Assembly: GCA_963971425.1 (NCBI GenBank)
Contig: OZ020521.1
Location: forward strand, 8,883,519 to 8,947,518
From: Bryoerythrophyllum caledonicum
Taxonomy: Eukaryota > Streptophyta > Bryopsida > Pottiales > Pottiaceae
Reading direction: 5' to 3'
DNA length: 64,000 bases
Below are positions 36,747 through 47,729 of the stretch, in pieces (positions within the stretch are counted from its first letter, which is position 1; the number at the start of each line of letters is the position of its first letter). A program made the position numbers and the translations under genes. Under the pieces are notes generated by a model. That model was not told the origin of the DNA, ran no database searches, and was given only the letters and a program-made list of their open reading frames with translations.

Positions 36747-39276
36747 GGAGGTAAATACTCCACGGAATGTGCATTTGGATGATGATAGTGTTGTGGAGGC
36801 CATTGGCGTCGAATCTATTTTTGTCAAAGTACTTGTGAGGGGTTGCTCTATGAGATTTAGAATCAAGGATGTTCTCCATGTGCCCAAGTTGCAAGCAAAC
36901 TTGCTCTCGGTGAGCAAACTTGTGACAAGTGGAATGAAGGTGTAATTCAATGTGGATGGATGTGTGTTGAGGGCACCAAACAAAGATGTTCTTGTGGTAG
37001 CACCTCGTGAAGGCAATTTGTATTAAACAACTTTCATGAAAGTGTTTGAGGCAGATGCGGCCAACGTGGCACAATCATCAACAAAGAGCGATGCATTAGA
37101 GCTTTGGTATCGTCTTGGTCATTTGAACGTGAGAAGTGTGCATTTATTTGAAAGCATGATAACTTATAAGTGGTATGACTCTTGGCAAAGATGAATAATC
37201 AATGTTATTTTGTGAAGGGTGCGTACAAGGCAAGCAATATAAGACACCATTTCCGAAGGATGGAGCGACACGTACAACAAAGCCTTTGGAGATTGAACAT
37301 TTGGATGTGTGCGGTCCTATGACGACGACTTTCATAGGTGGTGCAAGGTATTTGTGACCTTTATTGATGACTTTTCGAGGAGGATGTGGGTGTACATCTT
37401 GAAGACAAAGGGGGAATGCCTTGAGAAGTTCAAAGAGTGCAAGGCCCTTGCGGAGAAGGAATTGGAGCACAAGATCAAGGTGTTTCGGTTGGACAATGGT
37501 GGGGAGTTCATACCCAGAAGCTTTCAAAGTTTCTTGAAGAAGCATGGCATTGAGAATCACACATCAACACCTTATACGCCAAAGCAAAATGGAGTTACGG
37601 TGCGTGCAAATCGTACTATAGTGGAGACGATGAACAACTTGATCCATACACAACGCCTAATTCTTGAATTTTGGGTGGAAGTGGTGGCCAATTTGGTTTA
37701 CATCCACAATTGATGTCCAACAAAGGCTGCTATCACCATCACACTCCAAAAAGCTTGGAGTGGCTACAAGCCATGCATTGCGCATATGTGTGTGTTTGGA
37801 TATATTGCATATGCAATGGTGCCAGATACAAAGAGGGGTAAATTTGATGCAAAAGATACGGAGTGTTTGTTTCTTGACTATTGTGAGGGCACTAAGGCAT
37901 GTAGGCTCATGTGCATTGAGAAGAAGAAGATCATTAAGAGTCGTGATGTAGTATTTGTTGAAGATACTACTAGTATTGGTGATGTTTTGGAGATGAATCC
38001 AAGTGGCAGAAGCGAGACTCCTACCTTGGTGGACGAATCTTCCAAACCACAACCCTTGAAAATTGCGATGGCGATACCAAGAAAGAAGAGAGATTGGATG
38101 CCAAAGAAGGAGGTGTAGCAACTTCATCAACACCTTCGTGAAGCGATGAGGACTTGGGGAACTTACAAGAGCCGCGGTATCCAAGAAAAGAGCGTCGCCC
38201 GCCCGATGAATGGTAGAAGAGTCACATTTTGCCTCAACATGAGATAAAATGTACCGTTATGGTGTCATTGGAGGATCCTTTAAACATGTGTGAGGCTATG
38301 TAATCAGAGGATGCGAGCAAGTAGGAGACGGTCATACAAGAAGAATACGACTCGCTCATGGCAAATGGACCGTAAGAGTTGGCTCCTCTTCCAAAGAATC
38401 GCAAGAGCGTTGGATGCAAGCGGATGTTCCGTACGAAGAAGGATGCTTCGGGTCGAGTGGTGCGTCACAAGACAAGATTAGTTGCCAATGGATACTCTCA
38501 AGTTGCGGGAGTGGACTTTCTTGAGACGATTGCTCCCGTTGCTAGGTTCACCACCATTCGGTGCATTTTTGCACCTGAAGCATCCTTGAACTTTGAGATC
38601 TACTAAATGGAATCATATGAAGACTGCATTTTTAAATGGTGAGTTGGAGGAGGACATTTTCATGGATCAACCCCAAGGTTTTAAACAAGAAGACTTTAAT
38701 CATCTTGTGTGCAAGCTCAAAAAGTCATTGTATAGACTCAAGCAATCACCAAGAGCATGGTACCAACACATTGATACTTCCTTCACTAATGAAGGTTTTA
38801 CAAGGAGCCAAGCAGGCCATTCCTTGTACATCAAGCAAATGGATAAGTACTTGGTGATAGTTTTCATCTATGTGGATGACTTGATCATCTTGGCTAGCCT
38901 TTTGGCTAAGTTAGCGTGGCTCAAAGGTAAGCTCAACAGGGAGTTTGAAATGAGGGATCTTGATGAGTTAAAGTATTGCTTTGGTGTGGAATTTGTGAGA
39001 GACCGCAAAGCACGCACCATCACCATGAGCTAAAAGAAGTATGTGGAGGAGGTGCTCAAGCGCTTCACCATAGAGGAGTTCAAGCCCATTGGTACCCCTC
39101 TTGATTTGCAACATCACTTCATTTGCAAGAAGTTGGAGAGAAAAAATAAGCTTGCAGTATTGTCCAACGGAAGACATGGTGGCGGATGTGTTGATGAAAG
39201 CACTTGCAAAAGAGCGGCATCAAAGGTTAGCAAAGGCAATGGAATTGTGAGAAGGTAACTACTCGCAAAGTAGGAG
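36747..39276 (+). pseudogene. Copia pol remnant (integrase, reverse transcriptase; fossil)
   Basis: Integrase lies at about 37080-37700 (FVTFIDDFSRRMWVYILKTK, then RLDNGGEF and TPYTPKQNGV). The reverse transcriptase follows at about 38380-39030 (QPQGFKQEDFNHLVCKLKKS, then VFIYVDDLIIL). The RNase H part is short or missing. Order and motifs are typical of Ty1/copia. Broken in many places. Confidence 0.85.
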
Positions 39277-39544
39277 TATTAGAGATTAAAGTTGCTTGTT
39301 GTTATTATGATATTGTAAATAGTTGAGGTAAATTTAGAAGGGAAAGTAAAGGGGGAGAAAATGGAGAGAGGTGATACGAACTTAAAATAGTCCCATATGT
39401 ATTGGCGGAGGTAGTTATCAATCGGTACTATAAGTGACGACCTTTGAAAGAAGGCCATATCTCACTCCAAGCATTGTTTGTAATACCTTGTGTATTTCAT
39501 TTGTATGTGCAATCATCATTCTCAACTTCTTTTGAATCTCAATA
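39277..39544 (+). repeat. 3' LTR of the Copia element
   Basis: Starts TATTAGAGATT (TG altered at this end) and ends TCTCAATA, next to the ATATT target duplication at 39545-39549. The LINE copy C sequence resumes immediately. Confidence 0.85.
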
Positions 39545-40344
39545 ATATTCAACCAACAAAAAAAAAACCCACGGTACCTACATGTAACTACCAACCACAA
39601 CACCCAATAAAATGCACATGTGCAGTACGACAATATCCATGGCATGACCTTAAAGGATTTACTTTAGACATAAGAGGCAAACTCAAATCCCACTATACAC
39701 CTACTTCAATCAAGTCACATATGACACATGCCTTCAAAATCTTGGAAGTAACAAAGCCCCAAGGCCAGACCAAATACCAAACTCCATTCTCAATCATATG
39801 CCTCCTAGATTCTATAAACTCCTATTCCTCTTTTTTTCTCATTGCTACAAATAAAAATAAATACCTAGCTCTTGGAAAACTAGCGCAACAATCTTATTAT
39901 ATAAAAAGGTGACTCCTCGATGGTATCAAACCAAAGACCAATTGCTTTGGCTAATACCATCTACAAACTCTATATAAGCACATTAACCTCTATACGATCT
40001 TCATACGGAGAAAAATAAAAAATCTTACACTATAGTTAAGAAGGATTTAGGGTAGAAAGAAGCACCTTCACACAAATTTAAACCATTATAGCCGCGTTAG
40101 AAGACGCACGCTTTACAAACCAAGACATATACATTCTATATAGGGGCAACTAGAGCTAGGGTTAGAAGATAAGAGATAAAAAATAATCAAGGCTTATGTG
40201 GGAGCATAGATTTCAAAAATGCCTTTGATTCTATCGACCACACTCGACTATAGCAATAATGACCGACTCTGCTACCAAATGGATGCAACTGCACTTGATG
40301 GTAACATATACTCTCAATCTTCAACCTCATACATTGGTGAACAT
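39545..40344 (+). mobile_element. LINE copy C, piece 2 (start of RT region)
   Basis: Encodes CTCAVRQYPWHDLKGF (CTCGVRQYPWHDLDGF in copy B) and continues to TTG GTG AAC near 40340. A short extra segment, about 40143-40205, is absent from copy B and contains AGCTAGGGTTAG; it looks like filler DNA from a repaired break. Many stops. Confidence 0.8.
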
Positions 40345-43300
40345 TGTTGCAGTTTGTAGGATCAATATTCCTCCGGAAGGCACTTAATTGTCACTAAATG
40401 CTTCCAAAGTAAACCGCTCCGGTTTCGTTCCCAGAAAAATCTATTGTTCTTCTCAAAACATCCAACAAAACTAAACTACCAATTAATCATTCATGGGCTA
40501 GCTATTCTATTCATACACTTACTACAGATTTGGATCCTTCCAAATTCTGGATTCATACAATGGCTTCCGGAACTAGTTTTTGGACAACCAGAGGATAGTT
40601 TGATTTATCTTTGTTCCTCCTCAGAAAGTCTTCCGGACGGTTTAAACGAGTGACCGGAAGGCCATTGATCCTATTTTGTGTAAGTGGCTGGATTCCCCAC
40701 TACCTTGTGACTTTAAGTGTCTAGACACCCACTGCCCCGGAACTTATAGTGGTTGGACACCCACTCTCCCTACTCCGCTAACCGGTGATTGATTGCTGCT
40801 ACCAGACTTAGAAAGAACATCTCTGCAGTTCATCTCTTCCCCTCCTGGCTTCTTCCGGATTTTGGAGACTACGAGGAACACCTCTGCAATACACCTTCAG
40901 CTCTTCTAGGCGTTCTCCAAATGCAGGTCCCAATCGGTTTCTCTCTAGAAAATAGGATATCACTCTACTTCGAAAGAATTCTTCCACAACAATACGTACT
41001 ACAATGGATCCGTTACTTACAAAGGCAACACTCCACACCACAAAAACTACGAAGCAAATCTAGCAAAAGGTTTGAAATGTATTCAATGTAAGAAATCAAG
41101 ATCATGAGTTTGCTAAAACTCATTTAATAAGTACTAACTAAGTTTCCTAATCTTACTATTACCCAATCCGCGAGTAGTCCGGAAAATCTAATCCTAAAGA
41201 AAATCTTATCCCTAAAGATCCGGAAATTCGAATTTGAGATCCGAAAATTATGGATCTCATATCCGGATTTTCCGCCGGTCAAAGAAGTTCAAGAATTTAG
41301 TTAACCTAAGGGTTGGTAGCCGGGTGCAATCATGAGCCCCATCGTTTAATCGCTACAAAACCTAAACAACTGGAAATTCTAACTGTAACTACGGAGTCTT
41401 TTTGTTCCGACCGCTCCTCCGTACTAGAGATGCCTCCATCGTCTCCGTCCTCCTGTCGGTCTTCTTCGGCCTCCTGTCGGTCTTCTCCGGAGTTGGATCC
41501 GGTATTTGTCTGCTTTCGGAAGCTGGGGTTTCCGGCTCTGGTAGGTCGAATGAGGGTGCCGCATGAGTGGCCTTCTCTACCGTGCCGGTTGTGGTCCCTA
41601 CCGCGGTCTTGGGGCTAGAGGTTCCCTCTAGATGACCCCTGGACAGTGGGGAAGTCGTCTTCCGGCCGGTGGAGGAGGGGGAGGAAAGAGGTATCCGGAA
41701 GGGGTCCCCTGAAACAGTGGTGCCGGAAGGGGGTTCTTCTTGGCCGTCTCCGGACTGTTGTGAGGAGCCTTGCTCCACGGTCCGGGTGAAGCCGCATCAC
41801 GTGTGCGCAAGGCCTCATCCATCGGCCGCTTACCTTTTCTAGTAGATTTCCAGGCCTTGATGGTTAGGCTACATCCGGAGACGAGTCGAGGTCAATGGGG
41901 GAATTTGGTGCCATCAATTCCTCTCGGACCACGATGCTTGCCGCGTTGCTGGCTAGCAGTTGCATTTGCTCCCATGTCTTCTCCATCTTCTGGGCGTGGT
42001 TCATTAGGAACCGAATGATCTGTCCACGGTTCACTTTATCTTCCTTCTCTAGACGCTCGTTGAAGAGGAGGCTCTAGTTGACTGTGTTAACCAAAAAACT
42101 CAGTGCCTCTCGTACTTCCCCGAGTGCTTGAGCCGATGTGGTAGCCATGACCTCCGCTTCCTTCTGGTCTACTTGCGCCTTTGTCAACGCGGCATTCGCG
42201 ACTGCCAGGTCCTGTTGCAGCTTCGCCCGGGCTTGGACTACTGGCACCTGCTAATCCTCGATCACCTGTAACCGGATCTCGACATCCCGGAGGCTCCTTA
42301 ACCGGGGCATGATCTCCGCTACATCTTTGATCCATTTCTCATCCATGAGCTCTAATATCATTGCCGAATTGTCGGAAAGGTGTTGATTGATTAGCGTGGC
42401 CCTCCAGTCTACGTGCTGGAGTAACTCCATCATGTCTTCTATGTACTTCCCGGTGAGCTCCGGAGGTTCGGGAGTCGGACATCGTTCCGGTCGCCAGGAA
42501 GGACCTGCCACATCCAGGTCGTCGGTGGTTGTGTCCATCCGTATTGGTGGAGACTCCGTTGGTGCCGGTTCCGGCTGCACTGATCAGCTTCGCTACCGAG
42601 CCCAAGGGATCTCGGCCGGAGGTGGCTGCGCATCTTCCGTCTCCTCCTCCGAGTTGGTCTCCATCCCGCCGTACTTCTGAATCGTCAGAAGTTCCTCGTA
42701 TTTGTCGTGCACCTCCGGCTTCAGCACTTCGTGCCGGAAATAAAGGTAGGTCAAGTAGGCCGAAAGTGGTGACCCAACCTTCTTTGTCCGGTGGAGACTC
42801 TTGACCAACCTCTCCACCAGGTCTTGCATGAGCGACGACCAATCTACGGTGATTTTTCCCCGCATCGCTCCCAAGAAGATGCTCGCCCACTTGAGCATCA
42901 CTCGCTTGGGCTTCTCCGGATGGAAGATAGGATTTGGAAACCCTATCACGATCCGGGCTTGAGGATTGGTGAGATCGCTCGTTGTGAAGCCGTCCTTCGA
43001 GTCGGCATGAATGTGGAACTCCCCGTCCACGATGTCGTCTTTTCGCTCCGCCACCTTGACGTCTCTGTCCTGGAAGCCGTATGTCCGCTTCCACTCTAAC
43101 CGGGTCCACTTCTCCGGATGCACTCGGAAGCTCCCGTCGTATTGGTTGTCGGGGGTCCCGATCAGCTCCGTCTCCACCCTCTCGTCCTTTGTTCCCGATG
43201 CCGCTTTCATAAGACCGGAACACCCCATCTTGTTTAGGAAGTGGAACAAGACATGGAGGTCCTTGTCCTCCGTCAGATACTCCGGCTCCACCTTCAGGAT

Positions 43301-43897
43301 AGGCGGCGCTCCGTCGGCGGTGCTCATTACCCTCCCCGGTTTCCCGGCTCGCTCTCTTCCGGCCATGGCTATCACCTTCCCGTTCGTCCGGTCGCACCTA
43401 CACGCACTGACCTCACCAAAACACTCAAACTACTACCAGATGCTGAAAAGCAACCGACAAAGATGGCAGAAAACAAAGAAAGAAAGAGAGAAGGAAAAGA
43501 AGAAGAAAAGAAAGGGAAAAGACAACTGTGGAGGATTCCCGTCGTTTGCCTCTTCTTATAACGGTCACGACGTACGGGATCTCATAACGGCTCTAACGTC
43601 ACTTTCAAAGATGCCATCCTGACAATTCCGTTCTCCGGATCTCATCCGGAATTGATCCCGGCTCTGGATTCTTCTGGAGAGTTCCGGTCATTACCGGATC
43701 CGGTCGTATCCGGACCCCCAGATTTAGCATTCCGTTAGAGCTTTTAAGGAACTTTACTGCCCCCTATATGTCTTATTCGTTGTTTTTATTTTCCTACGGT
43801 TTTATTCTTCCTTTCTATCATTCTAGTGCTAATTTATATTTTTTTTTGCCGGAATCTTAGGTTACCTTTCGGAACCTTGTGGGAACGGATTCCCACA
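40345..43897 (-). mobile_element. 3.55-kb TG...CA element with its own ORFs, in LINE copy C
   Basis: Ends are TGTTGCAGTTTGTAGG at 40345 and GGATTCCCACA at 43897. Flanks are AACAT (40340-40344) and AAGAT (43898-43902), a 5-bp duplication with one mismatch that also rejoins the LINE reading. I find no long LTR pair, no primer-binding site and no polymerase. The interior is GC-richer than everything around and is crowded with CCGG/TCCGGA motifs. Main ORFs are on the minus strand: 42593-43375, 42251-42580 and 41389-41778. It may be a non-autonomous LTR-type element or a DNA transposon with subterminal repeats. It looks broken in a few places. Confidence 0.55.
42593..43375 (-). CDS. 260-residue ORF of the 3.55-kb element, unknown function
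   Basis: Starts MIAMAGRERAGKPGRVMSTA and is open for 260 residues. Recognisable blocks: EYLTEDKDLHVLFHFLNKMG, FRVHPEKWTRLEWKRTYGF, KWASIFLGAMRGKITVDWSS and KVGSPLSAYLTYLYFRHEVL. Such blocks remind me of proteins encoded by plant mobile elements of the kind often annotated as putative plant transposon protein, but I cannot assign a domain. Further minus-strand ORFs (42251-42580, with IEDMMELLQHVDWRATLINQ; 41389-41778, Ser/Pro/Thr-rich) suggest a longer protein with a helical middle and a low-complexity tail. Codon use is GC-rich, unlike the LINE around it. Confidence 0.5.
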   Translation of the reverse strand: MIAMAGRERAGKPGRVMSTADGAPPILKVEPEYLTEDKDLHVLFHFLNKMGCSGLMKAASGTKDERVETELIGTPDNQYDGSFRVHPEKWTRLEWKRTYGFQDRDVKVAERKDDIVDGEFHIHADSKDGFTTSDLTNPQARIVIGFPNPIFHPEKPKRVMLKWASIFLGAMRGKITVDWSSLMQDLVERLVKSLHRTKKVGSPLSAYLTYLYFRHEVLKPEVHDKYEELLTIQKYGGMETNSEEETEDAQPPPAEIPWAR

Positions 43898-43898
43898 A
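43877..43898. repeat. Hairpin at the end of the 3.55-kb element
   Basis: TTGTGGGAA-CGGA-TTCCCACAA forms a perfect 9-bp stem with a 4-base loop, reaching to the very end of the inserted element. Confidence 0.85.
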
Positions 43899-44030
43899 AG
43901 ATTTTGGAAAAACTCGATCCATCCCATTTCAAAAGAAGAACCATAGAAGGAGATACTCTTAGTGCATACCTATTTATTATATTTATAGAACCATTATTAT
44001 GATGGTTGTAAAGAACCAACAATGGCTATA
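43898..44030 (+). mobile_element. LINE copy C, piece 3
   Basis: Aligns with the copy B RT segment that reads RGTIQGDTLSPYLFIIFLEP; here ATAGAAGGAGATACTCTTAG and CCTATTTATTATATTTATAG are readable with decay. Bounded by the two TG...CA elements. Confidence 0.75.
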
Positions 44031-44200
44031 TGTAAGCCCAAAAATTGGTTCACATTTGATTTTAGACCAACTTGTTAGATTTTGGTCAATTAGTTAGAAA
44101 AGTAGTAATTAGATGTGGTTAGTAAGTAGAAGAGTTCCAAAATATCATTAAGTTAGTATTAGTGGTGGTAGAATTAGTGTTAGTGGTTAGTTGTGGTATT

Positions 44201-44202
<2 letters not shown>

Positions 44203-44232
<30 letters not shown>

Positions 44233-44332
44233 AAGAAGAAGAAGAAGAAGAAGAAGAAGAAAAGAAAGAAGAAGAAAAAGAAGAAGAAGAAGAAGAAGAA
44301 GACAAAGAAAGGAAAGAAGAAGAAGAAAAAGA
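44203..44332 (+). repeat. (GAA)n purine tract
   Basis: Imperfect GAA/AAG run of about 130 bp. It creates artificial poly-Lys, poly-Arg and poly-Phe ORFs. Confidence 0.95.
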
Positions 44333-45030
44333 ACTTGGTTAGAGTTGAAATTGTCATCGGGCTAGTAATTAGTTTGACAAGTTGTTGGTTTTTAATGATT
44401 AAAAAGTTGGATTTGAACGTGTGAATAGTCAAAATAGATGTTTCAATGTGTTTTAAACACAAAAGTGGAGTTATTTTGGTCAAAATTACTTTAGTTTAAG
44501 AATTTTAGGTGGGTCCAGCCCTAAAATTGGATTTAGGGCTTAGCTTGATCATGGACCCTTGATCTTGGTTAGGAATTGTTGAGATGAACGGTGGAGATGT
44601 GGCCACCACTCTTGGGCCTCCTTCCACTTGAATAAGAGGGTGCGGTTGGCCACTCTTTCTTTCTCTCACCTTTCTTTGGGCAGAGCCATGCCAAATTGCT
44701 TCTCCACCTACCTTGTTTTGATAGAACTGCGATTTAACTGCTGTTGTGTGTTACTTTCTTAAAATAAGAAAGTGAAACCTAATCCATAGCTAGGTTTTGA
44801 TATTAGCTTTCTAGGGACACCAAACACGCTTTGTTTGGATAAAAGCCGAAAGAGTTGTGGTGGATTTAGTGTCCAAGGGGTCTGTTGTTAACGAGATTCA
44901 GTGCATCAATTTTAGTGGGCCACTGCAAGCAAAAAACAGCGAATTGGGGCTTGAGATTTGGCAGGCTTGTAAAACTCAAAGTTAGCTTTTCAACAACACT
45001 AAGCATGCACAATTTCAAGCAACAACAAAG

Positions 45031-45386
45031 GAGTTACGGCTGATGAAGCGCGAGAGCGTTAGCGGCCGCAAGATTTCAAGACTAGAAACTTTGGAGGCTC
45101 ATAACTTCTGATTGGTAAGAGATTTCGTATTTTTTTTACGTGTGTCGATGCAAAGTCAAGTGAACTAGCTTGTGGCCAAGTTTCAAGTTGATTGAATTAA
45201 AGACAACGGAGGTACGGCTGATCAAGTGCGAGAGGGGTGGCGGCCGCATGGGTTGAAGAACAAGAACTTTGGAGGTCCTTTACTTTCGATTGGTAAGAGC
45301 TTTTCCACTGTTTTTTTGCGTGCTAGAGCAAAGAAATGTGGACTACATTGTGGCTAAGATTCAAGTCAATTGGAGTGAAGACGAAG
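45031..45386. repeat. 178-bp tandem duplication, two units
   Basis: Units 45031-45208 and 45209-45386 share GAG(T/G)TACGGCTGAT, GGCGGCCGCA and AACTTTGGAGG in the same spacing; a third start (GAGTTACTGCTGG) is at 45387. Confidence 0.8.
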
Positions 45387-45977
45387 GAGTTACTGCTGGT
45401 TTAGTGGCAGGGGATTCTATTGCCCCTAATGACTACTTTTAAAGCTTAATTTCAACTATTTGTTTGTTTTAATGATAGTATTGTGTTGTGGGGTTTGAAG
45501 TATGAATGTGTTGGTGTGATTGAGTTGTAAAGATATTGTTGTGGTTGATTATGGATGTTGTTTGCATTGGAAGTTGTCTAGTAACTTGAGCTTTCACTAA
45601 ATGATGTGGTAAGAAAAAAAAAAAAAAAAACCGAAGCTGCAATCTTTGGGATAAAAGTAAATTTTTTAACTTAAATAAAACTTTTAACCCATAGGTAAAG
45701 TATAACTCACATAGGTAAAATTAAGTTACTTGAGCTAAAATCATTTATTAAGATATTTTTTTTTCCAGTAGGTTAAAATTAAGTCACTTGAGTGAAAATT
45801 ATTTATTAAGGTAAATTTATTTATTGTGCGTTAAAATTAAATTACTGAGCACAAATTTAATTTACATTTCAGTTCATATAACTTAATATGGAAATTTTAA
45901 ATCTAGTTTATACAATGTGAGTGATATTGCATCCTCGACTACTAAACCCAATCAAAGGTGGTGAAATATTTCTCACA

Positions 45978-47179
45978 CTATACTTTTGGTACATTACAAA
46001 TCACCATAAACTTAGCCGCCTACGTTGATGATCTAGCCACCATGACCAGTAAGCTTAAATTGCTACAAATACAGCTTAAAAAAAATCTGCGAATGGACCG
46101 GTATGGACGTTGGCGTCCCAAAATGTGCCGCCACTGGATGTCCAAATAAATCCAAGAAAAATTAAACTTCATCAAAGCCCTCATGCAAGCTACAAACATC
46201 AACTATCGTAACCAACCAATCCCTATATTGCATCAAAACAAACCATATGTATATTTGGGCACAAACCTCGTCTCCTCATTAAAATGGAAAATCTAAATTC
46301 ACATTACAACCACAAAACTTATAAAACAATGCTAAAAATTAATGTGTCTGGCAAATATGAAACACAAAATAAAAATGGTTGATATGATAATACGACGAGG
46401 CGTATTGTACAGTTTCTACATCGTACAATACTCCATGGCAACTATTAAAAAACTTGATAAAAATATAGTAGCTATACAAAAAACCATTTGCGGCATTCCA
46501 AAATGTATGTCAAATGCAATAATCCAACTCCCACATAATTTATTTGGACTTGAAGCTTTCTCCCTCAAAAATGCATTCCTCCAATGTATAGGTGAACAAC
46601 TCCAAAATGCTCTAAATGATAAGGGCACAGTTGGAAAGGACTAATCCACTTTGTCCTTGCCCAATAAGGTGGTGCCAAACATCTACCTAAAATTAAGAAA
46701 ATCGATTGTATAAGATCATCAATAACTCGCACATTTTTTCTATTATAAATGAAGCTAAAGTTCACTTAAACAACACACTTACAAACTTTCTCTCAGAACC
46801 AACACCATTAGAAAAAAATATGGCACGGGGAATCAGAGAACCATAATACACTCAATACGCAAGTCTCCCAAAACTTCTACAAAAACTTCTTTCAAAAAAA
46901 ATATCCAACTTAAAACAAATCACCCTACCAAACAAAATCCATGTCATGAATAATGAGGATTTCAAAGCCTTCCACTTTACGCCATCAAATTTTTTTAAAA
47001 AGTGCCGTCAATGTTACTTAACACTACAAGAACCATTCATCACCATCAACAACAACCTCCCTAGAAATATTCCCCTACCAACCCACCCCCAAGCCTTTAC
47101 AACAATACCAATCTCCCCCCCAATACACATCATTAAAAATCCTACCACAGATTCCATCAACAACATCATCAGGATTGTT
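45978..47179 (+). mobile_element. LINE copy C, piece 4 (RT end and connection)
   Basis: Reads LAAYVDDLATM near 46015 (the RT active site in good form, unlike copy B), KIKMVDMIIRRGVLYSFYIV near 46365 and FGLEAFSLKNAFLQCIGEQL near 46545. It runs to the 9-bp duplication of the Mutator-like element. Many stops elsewhere. Confidence 0.85.
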
Positions 47180-47729
47180 ATCTTATGAGCGGCAAGCGGC
47201 CAGTGGTGAGCATTGAGTTTTATTGTTTTTTCTTCGAATTTATTTTTACAAAATTTGAAAGCAACTTCTATGGCCGTAGGTTATATTTAGGCTATCTTGA
47301 CATATATTAAAAATCATGTAAAATCCTACAATATTTGGACATATTGAAGTCTGAATTGTTGACGGTCTATAAAATGAAAGGGGCACTAATGGGTTTGCTA
47401 TTTAGGTAAGGGTAATGAAACAAGTCTGAACTACTCATTGGTCGTATTTGTATTTATTTCATTGAGAATGGAGACTCGCCCAATAATTAAGAAATTAAAA
47501 GGATTAATGGAAGGACATACCCTTATAATACATAGATGATACCCATATAATACTGGGGCAATATCTTTATAATACTAGGTGATACTCGTGGTATGGAAAC
47601 CACCTTCAATTGAGAAATTGACATACTTTAACAAAAAGTGTTTGATACTAACGATTGTGTATGGCCTTTTTGATGGGTGACCTAGTCGGGCGGGTGGTCA
47701 AGAACCTCCACTGGACAAAGAAGACTAGA

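Larger units (their letters stand above)
44031..45977. mobile_element. TG...CA insertion with CTATA duplication, probable solo LTR
   Basis: Starts TGTAAGCCCAAAAATTGG, ends ATATTTCTCACA, flanked by CTATA at 44026-44030 and 45978-45982. It is 1947 bp with no trusted ORF. It contains a GAA tract and a 178-bp tandem duplication. A non-coding body, TG...CA ends and an exact 5-bp duplication fit a solo LTR. The start resembles TGTAAGGTTTGG of 26492 only in its first six bases. Confidence 0.7.

Noticed and set aside
40345-43897. Helitron (hairpin near one end)
   Set aside because: No TC start or CTRR end, and there is a 5-bp duplication, which Helitrons do not make.
44162-44483. Poly-Arg, poly-Lys and poly-Phe ORFs
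   Set aside because: Artefacts of the GAA tract inside the TG...CA element.
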